Shown here in pieces: positions 44,592-56,690 of a stretch of 64,000 nucleotides of DNA (within the stretch, counting starts at the first letter, position 1; every line of letters begins with the position of its first letter). The stretch comes from Stenogyne calaminthoides (Eukaryota; Streptophyta; Magnoliopsida; Lamiales; Lamiaceae), in the NCBI GenBank assembly GCA_037126765.1, contig JBBCBC010000022.1:18071758-18135757 (forward strand), written 5' to 3'. A program made the translations under genes and the position numbers. The notes under the pieces were generated by a model. It made no database searches and was not told where the DNA came from. It saw only the letters and a list, made by a program, of their open reading frames with translations.

Positions 44592-45299
44592 TCAGTCTCT
44601 TAACCAACTGGTGTTTGAGATCAGACCACCGAAATACTCTGGGGCTGCATCTCCTAAATCCAGTAGACCTAGCTCGTTGCATAATTCTCTAAATCTGACT
44701 TCAGCTAGAGGCTTGGTTAAGATGTCAGATCTTGGCTTATCAGCATGGATCTTTTCCATTCTGATGTTCTTCTTTTCTGCATGATCTCGGATAAAGTGGT
44801 GTCTGATGTCCACATGTTTGCATCTCGTGTGCAGAACTGGATTCTGAGTTATAACAATCGCACTATTACTGTCACATAAGATAGGTACATTGGTAGCAGT
44901 TATGTTGTAATCCCTCAGCTGCTGACAGAGCCAGAGCAGTTGGGAGCAACAGTTACCTGCAGCAATATATTCTGCTTCAGTAGTAGATGTGGCAACAGAT
45001 GTTTGCTTCTTAGAAAACCACGAGACCAGCTTGCTTCCCAAGAACTGGCAAGTACCTGATGTAGATTTTCTATCTATCCTACATCCTCCATAATCAGAAT
45101 CAGAGTACCCACTAAGCTCTAGATTATCATCTGCTGGATACCATAAACCTAAGTTTACAGTACCCTTCAGATACTTAAGAATCCGCTTAGCTACTTCAAG
45201 GTGGCTTTGTTTGGGATTTGCCTGAAATGTGGCACATACACCTACTGCAAATGTTATATCTGGTCTGCTTGCAGTCAGGTATAGTAAAGATCCAATCAA
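44592..45299 (-). CDS. B RNase H, right duplicate, open
   Basis: 235 residues, uninterrupted. RNase H motifs: GYSDSDYGG (D67), STTEAEYIA (E108/E110), LCDSNSAI (D143), then HVDIRHHFIRDH and the C-terminal ILTKPLAE, FRELCNELGLLDLG. Ends SNTSWLRD. Preceded by the RT connection MIGSLLYLTASRPDI. The domain looks intact and is the best reference for judging the damaged copies at 23707 and 34031. RT upstream carries stops, so the polyprotein is not made. Confidence 0.85.
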   Translation of the reverse strand: MIGSLLYLTASRPDITFAVGVCATFQANPKQSHLEVAKRILKYLKGTVNLGLWYPADDNLELSGYSDSDYGGCRIDRKSTSGTCQFLGSKLVSWFSKKQTSVATSTTEAEYIAAGNCCSQLLWLCQQLRDYNITATNVPILCDSNSAIVITQNPVLHTRCKHVDIRHHFIRDHAEKKNIRMEKIHADKPRSDILTKPLAEVRFRELCNELGLLDLGDAAPEYFGGLISNTSWLRD

Positions 45300-46726
45300 A
45301 GCCCATACTCTTTCTGATTAGTCTTCTTACCACCTTCATCTGAATCCATCTTGAATGCAGTTAACATTGGAATTTTGACTTCCTTGCAATTCTGAACTCC
45401 ATACTTAGCCAACAAATTCCTTGTGTATTTTACCTGACAGATGAAGATACCAGTGTGAGCTTACTTGACCTGTAGACCCAGAAAATAGCTCATCTGACCC
45501 ATCATGGACATCTCAAATTTCCCTTGCATCAGCTTACTGAATTTCCCACATAGCTTCTGATTGGGAGAACCAAATATAATGTCGTCCACATAGATCTGAA
45601 CCAAGAGAATGTCTTCTCCATCTTCTATTCTGAACAAGGTCCGATCAATCAAGCCCTTGGTAAAACAATTCTCTATCAAGAACTGGGACTATGTATCATA
45701 CCAAGCTCTAGGAGCCTGTTTCAGTCCATAAAGAGCTTTTCTTAAACAGTACACTTGGTTGCATATTTCAAAGCCAGAAGGTTGTTCAACATAAACTTCC
45801 TCAGTTAGCACCCCGTTTAAGAATGCACTCTTTACATCCATCTGATACACAGTAAATCCCCTATGAGCTGCATAAGCCAGAAACAGCCAAATGGCTTCCA
45901 GGCGAGCGACTGGTGCAAAGGTTTCATCATAATCAATCCCTTCGGATTGTGAATATCCCTTACCAACAAGTCTTGCCTTATTTCTGGTTATTACATTGTG
46001 CTCATCCTTCTTGTTCTTGAATACCCACTTAGTACCAATCACATCTTGATGAGTTGGTCTGTTTACAAGTTCCCAAACTTGATTTCTTTCAAACTGTTCT
46101 AGTTCTTCTTGCATAGCTAGAATCCAGCTTGCATCTTGAAGAGCTTCTTCAACTGTGAGTGGTTCCTTCAAAGATAGATAACAACAATACATTGCACTTT
46201 CACCAATCTGATGTCTAGTTCTAACTCTATCAGATGGGTCTCCGATGATCAGATCAGTTTGATGACTGGTTATCCAGGTCCTTCTATCCTGATTGTCATC
46301 TGTTTGGAGAACATCATCCTCTTTTGATAAAGATTCATCACTAGAGACTGGGAGAGGTACTTGAGTAGGATCCACTTGGCATGGACATGTCTCAGCTGAT
46401 GTTGGAATCATCATGTGTTGAAGTCTGTCTGCAAAAACATCAGGTGTTCCCTCTGAACCAGATGGTTCAGTTGTTACTATCTCAGTTGTACCAGCTTCTT
46501 CACTGACAGTTGTACGTACCTTGGGGTCTTTCTGACCTGGTGAATCATCAAGGTCAAAGTTAGGAACATATACTGTGACGTATTTTGGTTCCTTTCCTTT
46601 GAGCCTTAGCTGATCCATTTTTTGTGCATCTGGAACAACAGTTGCATCTGGTGCCGTCTGTTCTGAGGCAGACTTCTCCTGATCAGAAGATGTCTCATCA
46701 AAGACCACATGAGGTGTTTTTTCCAC
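45300..46726 (-). pseudogene. B linker and reverse transcriptase, right duplicate
   Basis: The 46726 frame starts KTPHVVFDE and covers the acidic linker, then RT with WVFKNKKDEH, YDETFAPVARLEAI and QMDVKSAFLNG (first catalytic Asp intact). TAG at 45686-45688 replaces TTG in AWYDTLSQF, a private nonsense change. The next stretch has IYVDDIIFGS (45600-45625). A TAA after LGLQVK (about 45470) is shared with the left copy. 45300-45460 is the RT connection. Confidence 0.85.
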
Positions 46727-47690
46727 AACTAGGGTTCAGAGGTGTTAAAGACCCTAAATGCCTTGCTGGTTGAGGAATATCCTAAGAATATACCCTCATC
46801 TGCTTTGGCATCAAAAGTTTTCAACTGACTCTTCCCATTGTTGTGTATGAAACACTTGCACCCAAAAACATGGAAGTAAGAAACACGAGGTTTTCTTCCC
46901 TTCCATAGTTCATAGGGTGTTTTAAAGTGAATCTTAGTCAGAGAACATCTGTTTTTCGTGTGACAAGATGTATTGATAGCTTCTGCCCAGAAACGACTTT
47001 GAGTAGCATGTTCAGCTAACATAGTGCGTGCAGCTTCTTTGAGTGTTCTGTTCCTTCTTTCTGCTACGCCATTCTGTTGTGGTGTTCTTGCAGTTGATGT
47101 CTCATGCTGTATACCAAACTCAGAGCAAAAATCAGATATAAACTGGTTAAGGAATTCAGTACCTTTATCTGATCTGATTTTCACTATGCTGAGACCCTTT
47201 TCATTCTGAATTTTCTTGAGCAGCTCGGGTAGTTTGGTTGTAGTTTCACTTTTCTTGTACAAGAATATAACCCAGGTGAACTTGGAATAATCATCCAAGA
47301 CCACCAGAGTGTATTTGCGTCCACTGAAACTTAGAGGTGTAACTTGTCCAAACAAATCCATATGGAGCAGTTGCAGTACTCTGCTGGATGGAGGACAAGG
47401 TATCCCTTTGAATGAAGCCTTGACTTGCTTTCCCTTCTGACATGTTGAACATGTCTGATCCTTAGAGAAAACTTCATTCGGGAGTCCTTCTACCAAAGAC
47501 ATCCTTGCTATCTTGTTAAGAGTCTTAAAATTCAAATGGCTCATCCTCTAGTGTCAGAGCCAGCTGGAGCTCTTAGAACTCTTAACAATCAGGCATGCAT
47601 TTCTTGGACAACTGTTCCAATCAACAGTGTATATCGTTCCTTTTCTTGAACCAATCAGCAAGATCTGTTGAGTAGCTCGATTCCTGACTG
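46727..47690 (-). pseudogene. B integrase, right duplicate
   Basis: Core open from 47544: C32-x2-C35, D63 (HMDLFGQ), D126 (IRSDKGTEF), E162 (NGVAERRNR), again DD35E, then YFHVFGCKCF. The HH part of the zinc motif lies just upstream, where WLWHKR reads W-L-stop-H-stop-R (TGG to TGA and AAA to TAG); the left duplicate does not have these. The frame ends at SEP-TAG near 46729, a break shared with the left duplicate. Confidence 0.85.
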
Positions 47691-47697
47691 TGCATTT

Positions 47698-48006
47698 TTA
47701 TGTCGAGAACTCAACACTAAAACCATTGTCGCAGAATTGTGAAATAGATAACAGGTTGTGCTTTAATCCATCAACATATGAAACTCCTGTGATTTGTACG
47801 TCATCGTTCACTAAGGTTCCGACTCCTCTGGTATGACCAAAGTTATCATCACCAAAGAGAACTCTTGGGCCTGTTCTTTCAACATAGTTGCTAAGAAGAA
47901 ACTGGCTTCCAGTCATGTGTCTTGAGCATCCACTATCTATGTACCAGATAGCTGCCTGTTCTCCACCCTTATTTACCAATCCCAAGCGATTCTGCAAACA
48001 ATTCAA
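47698..48006 (-). CDS. B protease and pre-integrase
   Basis: 102 codons. W-Y-I-D24-S-G-C-S-R-H-M-T-G active site, GPRVLFGDDNFG flap, then DGLKHNLLSISQFCDNGFSVEF, the start of the pre-integrase domain. Matches D 31621-31851 plus the beginning of D's integrase frame. It follows the gag spacer with a small frame overlap (48003-48006), typical of a decayed single gag-pol frame. Confidence 0.82.
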   Translation of the reverse strand: MNCLQNRLGLVNKGGEQAAIWYIDSGCSRHMTGSQFLLSNYVERTGPRVLFGDDNFGHTRGVGTLVNDDVQITGVSYVDGLKHNLLSISQFCDNGFSVEFST

Positions 48007-49469
48007 ACTTTAGGTATCCCAGTAGAATCGGGTCCTGGGGGGTTAGAGGTACCTTTCGGGATCCAGACATATTTGGCACCTTTGTTGAAAACAGAAGGCT
48101 TGATCTGTCTCCCATAAACATCTACATAGTCATACATCTCTTCATATGCAATCCGGTTCGTATGATTATGAGTGTGAGTATTGGATAAATTAGAAGACTT
48201 GGGATTTTTCATTGAGACTTGTCTTCTTTTAATCCAGTGGGGATCAGGTGCAACAGCCCTAGGTTTCTGATTGTAAGGGTAGGTACGAATGCTACCATTA
48301 AAAGATTTATATCTTTCTGGCATAATTGGTCTTAGCAGTTTACTCTTAGCTTGCTTGTTAGGCAGCTTGGACTGAGTCTGCATCAGTTGGGACTGCCCCT
48401 TTCGAGATGGTCCAGCCTAATACCTACTCTGCTGATTGGGCTGTGGTCTCCTCAGAAGAACTGGGTTCATCTGATGATACCTAGGCTGATGTCTGCTCAG
48501 TTGGGGTTCATTTCTGTTCCCTTTCTTATCTGACACTTGTCTTGCCTGATCAGCTGGTCCTTTTCCCTTACCAGATACAGATTTGGTATTTCGTGTATCT
48601 TGGTCAGAAACTCGTTTGGTTACACTTTTCTGATGTGAACCAGACGGGACTTTTGAGGATCCAGAAGGGATTTCATACCCAATTCCCTTCTTGTCAATCG
48701 GCGTATGAAAATAGTTGTTCAAGTCTTGAACAGTTTTAGAAGATTTCGTGAAAACCTCTATTTTCTTACGTAGACCGTCCTCAAGAACATTTAGTTTCTC
48801 ATGCATCTGGAAAAGTTCATCAAACTTAGCCTGAAGAGATTTGAGTTCATTGGCTTGTTGTAGGTTGAGAGCCAACTGTTCCTTAACCAGCTTTTTCTGA
48901 TCAGAAGAGCTGACCTTCAGAGACTCCAGTTCTGTGGTCACCTTCTGAACAGTTTCAGCTGATTTCAGTTCAGCTGCTCTACTTGCCTCAATTTCCTTAA
49001 CAAGCTTGATGTTCTCAGCTCTCAGGTTATCGTTCTCAATTTCCACTCATGTATAAGTATATATTGCATTGGAAAGATCATCAAGCAATTGGTCATTGTC
49101 GACCTGCAAGTTGACCTCTCCTGTAGATGTGCTCGGCACATGTGGTGTGGAAGAAAGAGGCACAAAAGAGATAGAAATTACCTCTGTTTGATCTGATTCT
49201 CTGGCCATGAGACAGATGTCGTCATCAGATAAGAAGCTCAGATCATCGACATCATTAGTTGTTCTTATTAAACAGAAATCTTCAACAGATGAGTAACCAG
49301 AATCATCTGAGGGCAGGTAGGAGTCATCAATGCCAGACGTATCTGCAACCATAGCTTTCCTGTCCCTGTATCTCTGTTCTCTTCTGTTTCTTTTCTCCTC
49401 TCTTTCTTTGGGGGTCAGGTCAGGACAGTCAGCACTGTAATGGCCTAGTTTTTGACAATGATAGCACAC
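48003..49469 (-). pseudogene. B gag C-terminal part with zinc knuckle
   Basis: From 49469: CYHCQKLGHYSADC (C-x2-C-x4-H-x4-C zinc knuckle), Arg/Glu-rich helix, acidic DDSYLPSDDSGYSSVEDF, then TYT-TGA-VEIENDNLRAEN, a single in-frame stop at 49047. A long coiled coil (to about 48750) follows, then a basic region and 48383-48003 with NGSIRTYPYNQK and YVDVYGRQIKPS. The RNA-binding and multimerising end of Gag plus the spacer to protease. Confidence 0.78.
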
Positions 49470-50609
49470 TCTTGAATCCCCTGAGCTTCCTCTGCCTGGA
49501 GAATCGTGTCTTCTGTAATGCCTGTCAGGAGACTTCCATTCTGTCCATAGTCAGAACCTTTTCTATCTGATCGATCATCACATCTACTTTCTTTACGGTC
49601 ATCTCTTCGAATCATCCTTCCTTTCGTCAGAATGATCGTCCTGTCTTTCTTCTCTTCTGTTATCTCTATTGTCATATGAATGATACCTCTCTTGTGATCT
49701 GTCAGATGAACGATGACCTCTTCCTCTATTCCTTCGATAGTCATCATAGAATTTCTTGTATTTGCCCATTTGAACATTTGTTCTTTCCAGCTTTCTTGTC
49801 AGTAAGGCAATTTGTTCAGCTTGACTGATGATGTTTCCAACTGGTTCCACAATTCGTGAACTACTACTTGCTGCCTGAAATACAACAGATTTGGGATTGG
49901 GAGTAGTTTCAGCTGGAACATCATCAGATCCTTGTCCTCTCTCGATCAGGTCGAACTCATGAGCTTTCAAACGGAAGATTAGATAATTTGGTTTCATTGT
50001 AGCAATATCTTGACAGTCCTTAATCACAGTCACCTTCGTATCCCATTTCTTAGTCAGCGATCTGAGAATCTTGTAATTGATATCCTTGTTTGACATAACT
50101 CGTCCGAGATCATGAAGTCGGTTGACTCCTCGTGTGATCCTTCCATCAAATTGATCAACTGTTTCATTTGGCAACATCTTGAGTTTCTCAAATACAACCA
50201 ACTCAGCTTGCAGTCTGCTGTCCTTGATCTGTTCATTTCCTCTGCAGATTTCAGCAAGCGTATCCCAGACTTCCATAGCTGTCTTCGGGTACTTCACTTT
50301 CTCTCTTGTAGTAGCATCCATGGTTTTCATGATGAGATGTCTGGCAACAGTATCTAGGTTAGACAGTTTCCTCTCATCTGCATCCATCAGAGAGGGACTC
50401 TTTCTGATTCTTGCTCCAACTGGTTGAGTAGGATCTCGTTCTCCTGCTTCAGCTGGATTATAGTGATAGATGATAATCGGTCATATCTCAAGAATCTCAT
50501 CCATTATGTTGCTCACTCCCAGATGGTCTCTCATTTCTATGGACCAATCTAAATACTCATCAACAGAAAACATGAGTAGATTATGATGCATACCTGAAGT
50601 GTTATCCAT
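49470..50609 (-). pseudogene. B gag N-terminal half
   Basis: ATG at 50609 (MDNTSGMHHNLL). An in-frame TGA at about 50480 falls after MDEILEI; D has an Arg codon region here. 50387-49599 is open: KSPSLMDADERKL, YPKTAMEVWDTLAEICRGNEQ, FDGRITRGVNRLHDLG, YKILRSLTKKWDTKVTVI, then an Arg/Asp-rich tail (RSQERYHSYDNR). Copia gag of the UBN2 type. The frame changes again before the zinc knuckle. Confidence 0.8.
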
Positions 50610-50738
50610 GCTTGTGGTGATTTTGTTTTTTTTAAGAAAATGAGTTTTAAAAAAGGTTTTCAAAGATCTGTTCAAGTGACCACAAAGGTTCTTCCTCAAG
50701 AACCAATGATATTCAAAGCCAGTACTCAGAAGAACCAC

Positions 50739-50751
50739 TGCTCTGATACCA
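50739..50751 (-). other. B primer binding site
   Basis: Minus strand TGGTATCAGAGCA, two bases from the LTR; a perfect initiator tRNA-Met site. Confidence 0.92.
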
Positions 50752-50753
50752 CT

Positions 50754-52201
50754 TGTAGGTCCCGAACGGGTTTCAGTGAGGGTTGAAGTCTAGAGGGGAG
50801 GGGTGAATAGACTTTAAAAACTTTTTCGTGGATCAGATGTGTTTGCACGTATGTCTGATCAGAGTGCGATGTGAATTAGTTTGGACTGATATCTGACTTA
50901 CTGATCTGGTAGACAGATCAGTTCGATTTCTATCAACTTAACTGATGGTGCGGAAGATAAGTTAACCCGTGTAGAAAACCAGTTTTACTCAAATGAGATT
51001 CTGACCAACAGTTCGGATCAGGTGACTAAAATGTCAAACTGATCAGATCAGTAGCTTGATGTTAATCTGATTTAGGTAAAGAATATGCATGCAAATAACA
51101 AGTTGTGTGCAGATGTGTAAAGTAGATTAAAGGCACACAAATTTATAGTGGTTCAGACAACTTGTCCTACGTCCACTCTTTCCTATCAGCAGGGCCTCCA
51201 ACTTTACCAACTGGACTGAGTTTAATGTGTTAGTCCAACACAGTACAACCAATAGATATTTAACGAGTTCACACTCAACCAATCCCAGAAATCTAATCTA
51301 GAAATCCTAGATAGAAATCTTGCAATAACAAACTTAACCTAACACAGTTTTGGTATAAGATTTATTTTGTTCCAACTGGAATACTATCCTATCTTTTGAT
51401 TAGCCTAAAGCTAGAGGATAAGTATTTTGCTAAGAACTAAGGGATGAACACTTAAGAATAACTCTTGTGATTGTGTTCTTCGTGCAGAAATCTTGAGAGC
51501 TTTTGCTTGTGAATAATTTCTGTAACCTTACTCTGAAGGTTTGATCCCTTATTTATAGGCACGAAATTGAACTAGCCGTTGGAGAGCAATTCGAATTTTG
51601 GTCTATTTTAGGTAAGCTTGCAGGCTTGACTTGATGTGCGCAGAAAGGCCATGCCGTCTTCTTACAATATTGTCCTTTCTAGTCGTTTGGCTTGATACGC
51701 CATATCCTGCAATCTTGAGAAGCGTACATACATGTCTCTTTCCAAGTGGCTAAACAAGTACACTTATTCGGCGTATTTGAAAAGCTTTGACTTAAGTATA
51801 CTTCGAGTCTGAGAAACATCGTATGCTTTAAGGATAAGAAGAAGTACTTATCGTGGTTCTTTCTTGGCCTCTACTGATCTGTTGTCCATTAGATCAATAG
51901 TCTTTAGTCATCTGATAAGGTTGTCTTAGCTGCAACTTATCGACTCTGCTGATGTCTTCATAGAGTAGGTCTTCTAATGTGATTCAGGTCTTCCTTCTGA
52001 TCTTCTCTTCTGATCTTGATCCTGAACTTCACTTCTGATCTTCATATATTGAGTTCCCCCTCAATATGTGACCTAATCTAAATCATCAGCTGTCTAACAT
52101 GTTCAGCTAGTTTCCTATCTATTCATCAGTCGACTAACAGGTTCGACTGGTCCTATTACACCTGTTTTGGAACTTCCATCAAAACTCCAAATTTCCCAAC
52201 A
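50754..52201 (-). repeat. B 5' LTR (1448 bp)
   Basis: TGTAGGTCCCGAAC to AAATTTCCCAACA, followed by the ATTTT duplication. It provides the uninterrupted target of the solo A LTR at 51755-51765. Confidence 0.93.
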
Positions 52202-52206
52202 ATTTT

Positions 52207-52724
52207 AATTATGGAGAAAAGAATATATTGGATATATATTCAAGATTTCTTGGAGATCAAGAAAGAGATTTTTCCTCCCTATTCCCCTAGTAAAAATCGG
52301 CCATCACCCTCTTATAAATAGGGGATGAATTTTTCATCCCCAAGTACAATTCCATATGTTGGAAAAATTAGAAATCCACAAAGGTGGTGCAACATAATTT
52401 TATTTTTCCTTTTGTTAAATTGTTCGCGAGTTCTTACCACCGGATTGTTGAACAAAGATAAGGGAATACTTGAGAATGTCTTTTGGTGTGTTCGTGTGAA
52501 TGGGATCTATCTTCTCAATGGTTGTCACTCTGAGAGGTTAGTTCACGTAAACCTGTAGCAATTCCGCATGCGTAGGATTTATGTGAACTGTTTATATGCA
52601 TGATTTGTTGTTGAATTATTATTTGGATTAATATAGGATTAATTCATGCTAGTAATAATTGTTAGAATTAAATTTATATTTAAATATTCATCCCAAATAG
52701 ATCCGGGCAAATAATTCCCCAACA
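52207..52724 (+). repeat. E 5' LTR, second part
   Basis: Resumes after B; matches 59045-59566. TATA box CTTATAAATA at 52311-52320. Ends AATTCCCCAACA. Confidence 0.92.
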
Positions 52725-52726
52725 AC

Positions 52727-52739
52727 TGGTATCAAAGCC
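52727..52739 (+). other. E primer binding site
   Basis: TGGTATCAAAGCC, two bases after the LTR; initiator tRNA-Met type with one mismatch (CAGAG to CAAAG). Confidence 0.88.
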
Positions 52740-54187
52740 TCGGTTTCGGGCTCTGAATTTTAGATTGTAATTTAATTCATTTTCATTAAATTTGAAATTG
52801 GATAGTAGAATTGCTAGATATTTTTTGCAGGTATCCAATTGTCATGGTATTTGATGAATGTTTATATTTATGCATGCATATAAATTGTGGTTTTTAATTC
52901 GATTCGCTCGAATTCGTTTTGCCTCGTGAGAAAATCCACAAGTAGATTAGGATTTGTTTGATCCATTCAATGTAATATACTAGTCTAGATCTAGGTTTAT
53001 TTATTTTTCATAAATAAATTGTAATCGGATCGTGAGCAAAGACGGAGACGGAGAATTAAATAAGGACGACCAACTGCCTAGACGCACGCAAGTGAAGGCG
53101 GAGCACGCGGGCTAGGCGGAACGCCTAGCGACCACGCGCACCACCCAGGCGATTGCGAATGGGGTAAGGCGGATGCGTGCTAGGCGCGCGGATGGGGTCG
53201 GGCAGCGCCGCATGCGTGCGGGCTGGGATATTCGAGCACGGGGAGAAGGACCCCGGATGTGGACGCATCTAGGCGACGCTCTGAGCGCATGTGTCGAGGG
53301 CGACGGGGCGGAATGGCTGAGATGGATCGGGGCATGCGCCTAGGTGCATGCGACTCGTGTTCCGGGTCGCGAGCTACTCATTTTTCCGGACGTCGTCCTA
53401 ACCCAAAAATGGAGGACGTTTTAAAGAATTTATTGCGGTCGAGTGGGAGCTTTTCGAGATGAACAATGAAGGCTATGAAGACGATTTCTCAAGATCAAGA
53501 CATGACAAAATTAACCGTGACAATTGGATATATGTGCCCAATGTGTTTAATTTTTGTTTTGATGTTTTGCATTATTTTGTGCTTATTTAAATTATGTTTA
53601 AATATTCGATGCATGAGAAAATGGTTTGAAAAATCTCACCTTCGAAAATTACTAAGTATGTTTAAATAATTAATTGACAATTTTATTCCGGATAATAAAA
53701 TTGAATTAATTTTGACCTCCATGATTTATTTATTTGTGGATTCTTTTGGAGAAATTCTCCCCACGGGACGGCCAAAAGATAAATTTCACATGAATAAATT
53801 CCGAAAGGATGATTGTGGGTTATTATTAGTAGCGACAATGACCCTCCCCACGAGGCTCGTTCAAAATAAAATAATAATTATGTATTTAATCATGGTTATT
53901 ACTTAGGTATAAAATATGCATATACTTCCCCGAAGTCCCTATCAATTTTATATTGGTCAAGTGGGAGCCAACTATTAATCTGGATATTAAAGGTTTGTAA
54001 CTGTTTTCTTGTTTGTAGCCTGCTTGAATGTGTTTAAATAATGACCCACCCCACGTGGCTTATTTAAACTATTTTGAGATGTTGGCTGATGCATGTTCAT
54101 ATTTTTTTGAGATTTTAATATGATACATGTGATCGAACGTTGTGATATGTTTGTGCTTATACAAATTGTTATTCATTTCAGTTCAGC
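52740..54187 (+). other. E untranslated leader with a GC-rich island
   Basis: 1.45 kb without a convincing gene. 53030-53410 is strongly GC-rich against an AT-rich background, with repeated CTAGGCG/CGCCTAG words and a perfect hairpin GCTAGGCG-GAA-CGCCTAGC at 53111-53129. 53750-54060 has three CCCCACG(A/T/G)GG(C/A) blocks spaced through AT-rich sequence and two AGTGGGAGC words. Such leaders may hold packaging or dimerisation structures; that is a guess. Confidence 0.55.
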
Positions 54188-55218
54188 ATGTCATAACTTT
54201 TTAATCCACTTCTATATAAACTCAAAGATCTTATGCTTACTGGTGAAAATTATATCGATTGGATTTACAAAATAAAACTTGCCCTAGCCGCATCACCATC
54301 CAAATGGGTACTTGATACACCAAAACCCGAAAAACCAGCTAAGGGTGCTGGAGTATGGGACGAGATGCAATATGGTGAATGGGAGCTGGCAAATGAATTG
54401 ATGAAGGATACAATTCTGCACATCTGTCAGATTTGTTGAAACGCCTTCACCAAGGATATGAGTCAGCTGCAGACATCTTGCAGAATCTCGAAACAAAGTT
54501 TGCACATCTGGCCCGTATGGCAGTCCAAAGCGTGAAGCGAGAAATAGCTAAGTTAAAAATGGAAATAGGAATGACTGCAAGGGAGCACGTTCTTAAGGTT
54601 ATGGTGCTCTTTGAGGAACTTGAGATCCTCGACGAAAAATGTGATTTCAAGACTAAGATTGATTTCATTCTCCAATCCTTACCAAAGAGCTATAATCACC
54701 ACTATCTTGAGTATCTATTGGAAGATCTAGATTTTACAGTAGATGATCTTGTAAATGCTCTCACTTTGGTTGAAAGGGAAATGGAGCACGAGGAAAAGAA
54801 CTTGGGAAAACAGGAATCTTCTCTTCATTCTAGGTCAAATGGTGGTAAGAATGATGAAAAGAGAAGAAAGTTAAACCAAGCAGACTCAACATCAAATAAG
54901 AGCATGGAATCAAGCGTGAGGAAAGCTTTGGAGAGCGGCAGAGTAGGACACTGGAGGGCGGCCTGTTCTAATTCTTCTAAGAATGGAAAGAAAGGTAATT
55001 CTCACGCACTAGTTGTTGAAACTTGTTTAGCAGCGTATGCCTCCCATTTATGGGTGGTGGATACGGGATCCACTGATCATATTTGTTTCACTTTACAGGG
55101 GTTCAAGCAGACCTGGCAACTTAGTGGGAGTGAGATCCTCATCACACTGGGCGATGCTACGAGAGTGGTGGCTGAAGCAGTGGGAGAAGTGCACCTGTCT
55201 TTTAAAGACAGAGTTTAA
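54188..55218 (+). pseudogene. E gag and protease
   Basis: The likely ATG is 54188, in frame with LKDLMLTGENYIDW, but codon 3 is TAA. The frame shifts at about 54435; then 54433-55218 is open: AADILQNLETKFAHL, MTAREHVLKVM, IDFILQSLPKSYNHHYLEY (UBN2 gag). The zinc knuckle is reduced to GRVGHWRAAC; its C-x2-C half is lost. Then protease HLWVVDTGSTDHIC (D-T-G active site). Runs into a stop at 55218. Confidence 0.82.
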
Positions 55219-55980
55219 ATTTTAAGAGATGTTCTTTACGTTCCTAGTTTTAGAAAGAATTTAATTTCGGTTTCTAAACTTTACCTTGATGGATATTCGG
55301 TTACTTTTGACAAAGTTGTTACCATTTCTCTTTATGATAAATTTATCTGTCATGGAACGTTGTCGAATAATCTCTATACAATTAACTGTGCACACAACTC
55401 AACTGATTGTATCCCAACTAACTGCACCCGGAACCCCTCAACAAAACGGGGTTGCAGAGCGAAGAAACAGAACTCTTTTAGAAATGGTTAGATCAATGAT
55501 GAGTTATGCGGATCTACCCAAGTCGTTCTGGGGTCATGCCTTGGAAATAGCGGCTTACATTCTGAACTTGGTGCCATCCATGTCGGTTCCCAAAACTCCC
55601 AAAGAATTGTGGACCGGGCGCAAGCCCAGTTTGAGACACATGAGAATTTGGGGGTGTTCGGCCTACGTGTTGGACAAGGAAGCCGGAAAATTGGATCCTC
55701 GATCAGAATTAAGGCTGTTTATAGGATACCCCGAGGGAACAAAAGAGTGTATGTTCTATGGTCTCGAAGATCAAAAGGTGGTAATAAGCACCCACTTTAG
55801 ATTTTTGGAAGAAGACTATATGAACGAAAGAAAGCCCAGAAGTGAGATTACCTTAAATGAGCTAAGGGGGCTAACCTCAGTGCCAACTGCAAGAGATGAC
55901 ATACCAAACGACACACTTACACAACCGGAACCTCGTCGTAGTGGGAGGGTTGTAGGACAACCCGAGAGATTCATGGGGGT
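55219..55980 (+). pseudogene. E integrase remnant lacking the catalytic core
   Basis: 55219-55400 holds the protease/pre-integrase tail (LRDVLYVPSFRKNLISVSKL). It is fused near 55420 to APGTPQQNGVAERRNRTLLE, the third (Glu) motif. The zinc domain and both core Asp motifs are missing, so several hundred bases were deleted. The rest of the integrase C-terminus follows: FWGHALEIAAYILN, GCSAYVLDKEAGKLD, FIGYPEGTKEC. Confidence 0.8.
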
Positions 55981-56690
55981 AGAAGAGTCCTCGGACTTAG
56001 TCCCCGGTCAAGATGAACCAGACCCATGGACTTACGACGAGGCAATCCAAGACAAGGATGCGGTTTCTTGGCAAATAGCAATGGAAGCCGAGATGGGTTC
56101 TATGGATCATAACAGGGTGTGGGAGCTAGTCGAACTACTTAATGGGGTCAAATCCATTGGTTACAAGTGGGTATACAAGAGGAAAAGAGGACTGGACGGG
56201 GAAGGTGGAAACCTTCAAGTAAAGGCTTGTGGCGAAAGGTTATACTCAGAAAGAAGGGATCGACTATGAGGAAAAAATTTCACCAGTAGCAATGCTCAAG
56301 TCTATCCGAATCCTCTTGTCGATTGCTGCGCATCTCGACTTTGAAATCTAGCAAATGGATGTCAAGACGGCTTTACTTAACAGAAGTCTTAAAGAGGAAA
56401 TCTATATGCAACAACCCCAAGACTTCATTGAAAAAAGCCAAGAACACCTAGTTTGTAAACTCAAGAAGTCCATTTATGGACTCAAACAAACATTCAGAGC
56501 TTGGAACCAATGTTTTGATCAAGTAATAAAGTCTTATGGGTTTGATCAAAACGAGTACGAAAGTTGTGTGTACAAGAAGTGTGTCGGAACTGCATTGGTA
56601 TTCTTTGTACTATACGTAGACGACATTCTGCTCATCGGGGATGATGTAAAGGTGTTGTCAGACGTAAGGGCATGGCTTTCAAAATAGTTT
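55981..56690 (+). pseudogene. E reverse transcriptase
   Basis: Begins DPWTYDEAIQDKDAVSWQIAM, then SIGYKWVYKRKR; a frameshift at about 56200; stop codons near 56269 and at 56351 (TAG for CAG before MDVKTALLN). 56355-56687 has the first Asp (MDVKTA), YGLKQTFRAWNQ, and LYVDDILLIG. A TAG at 56685-56687 replaces a Gln codon in WLSKQFDM. All catalytic Asp residues are present but the frame is dead. Confidence 0.85.

Larger units (their letters stand above)
15349..52201 (-). mobile_element. Element B: Sirevirus-like, with internal duplication
   Basis: Outer LTRs 15349-18836 and 50754-52201 are flanked by ATTTT on both sides. In element order it holds the primer site, gag, protease, integrase, RT, RNase H, then an A-family LTR carrying D, then a second copy of integrase-RT-RNase H, an antisense ORF, the env-like ORF and the PPT. 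Without A and D the interior still has a ~3.5 kb repeated pol segment (23325-26870 and 44185-47740). Confidence 0.9.

Noticed and set aside
53259..53462. 67-codon frame rich in Arg and Gly
   Set aside because: Caused by GC-rich low-complexity sequence in the E leader; no homologue among the other elements.
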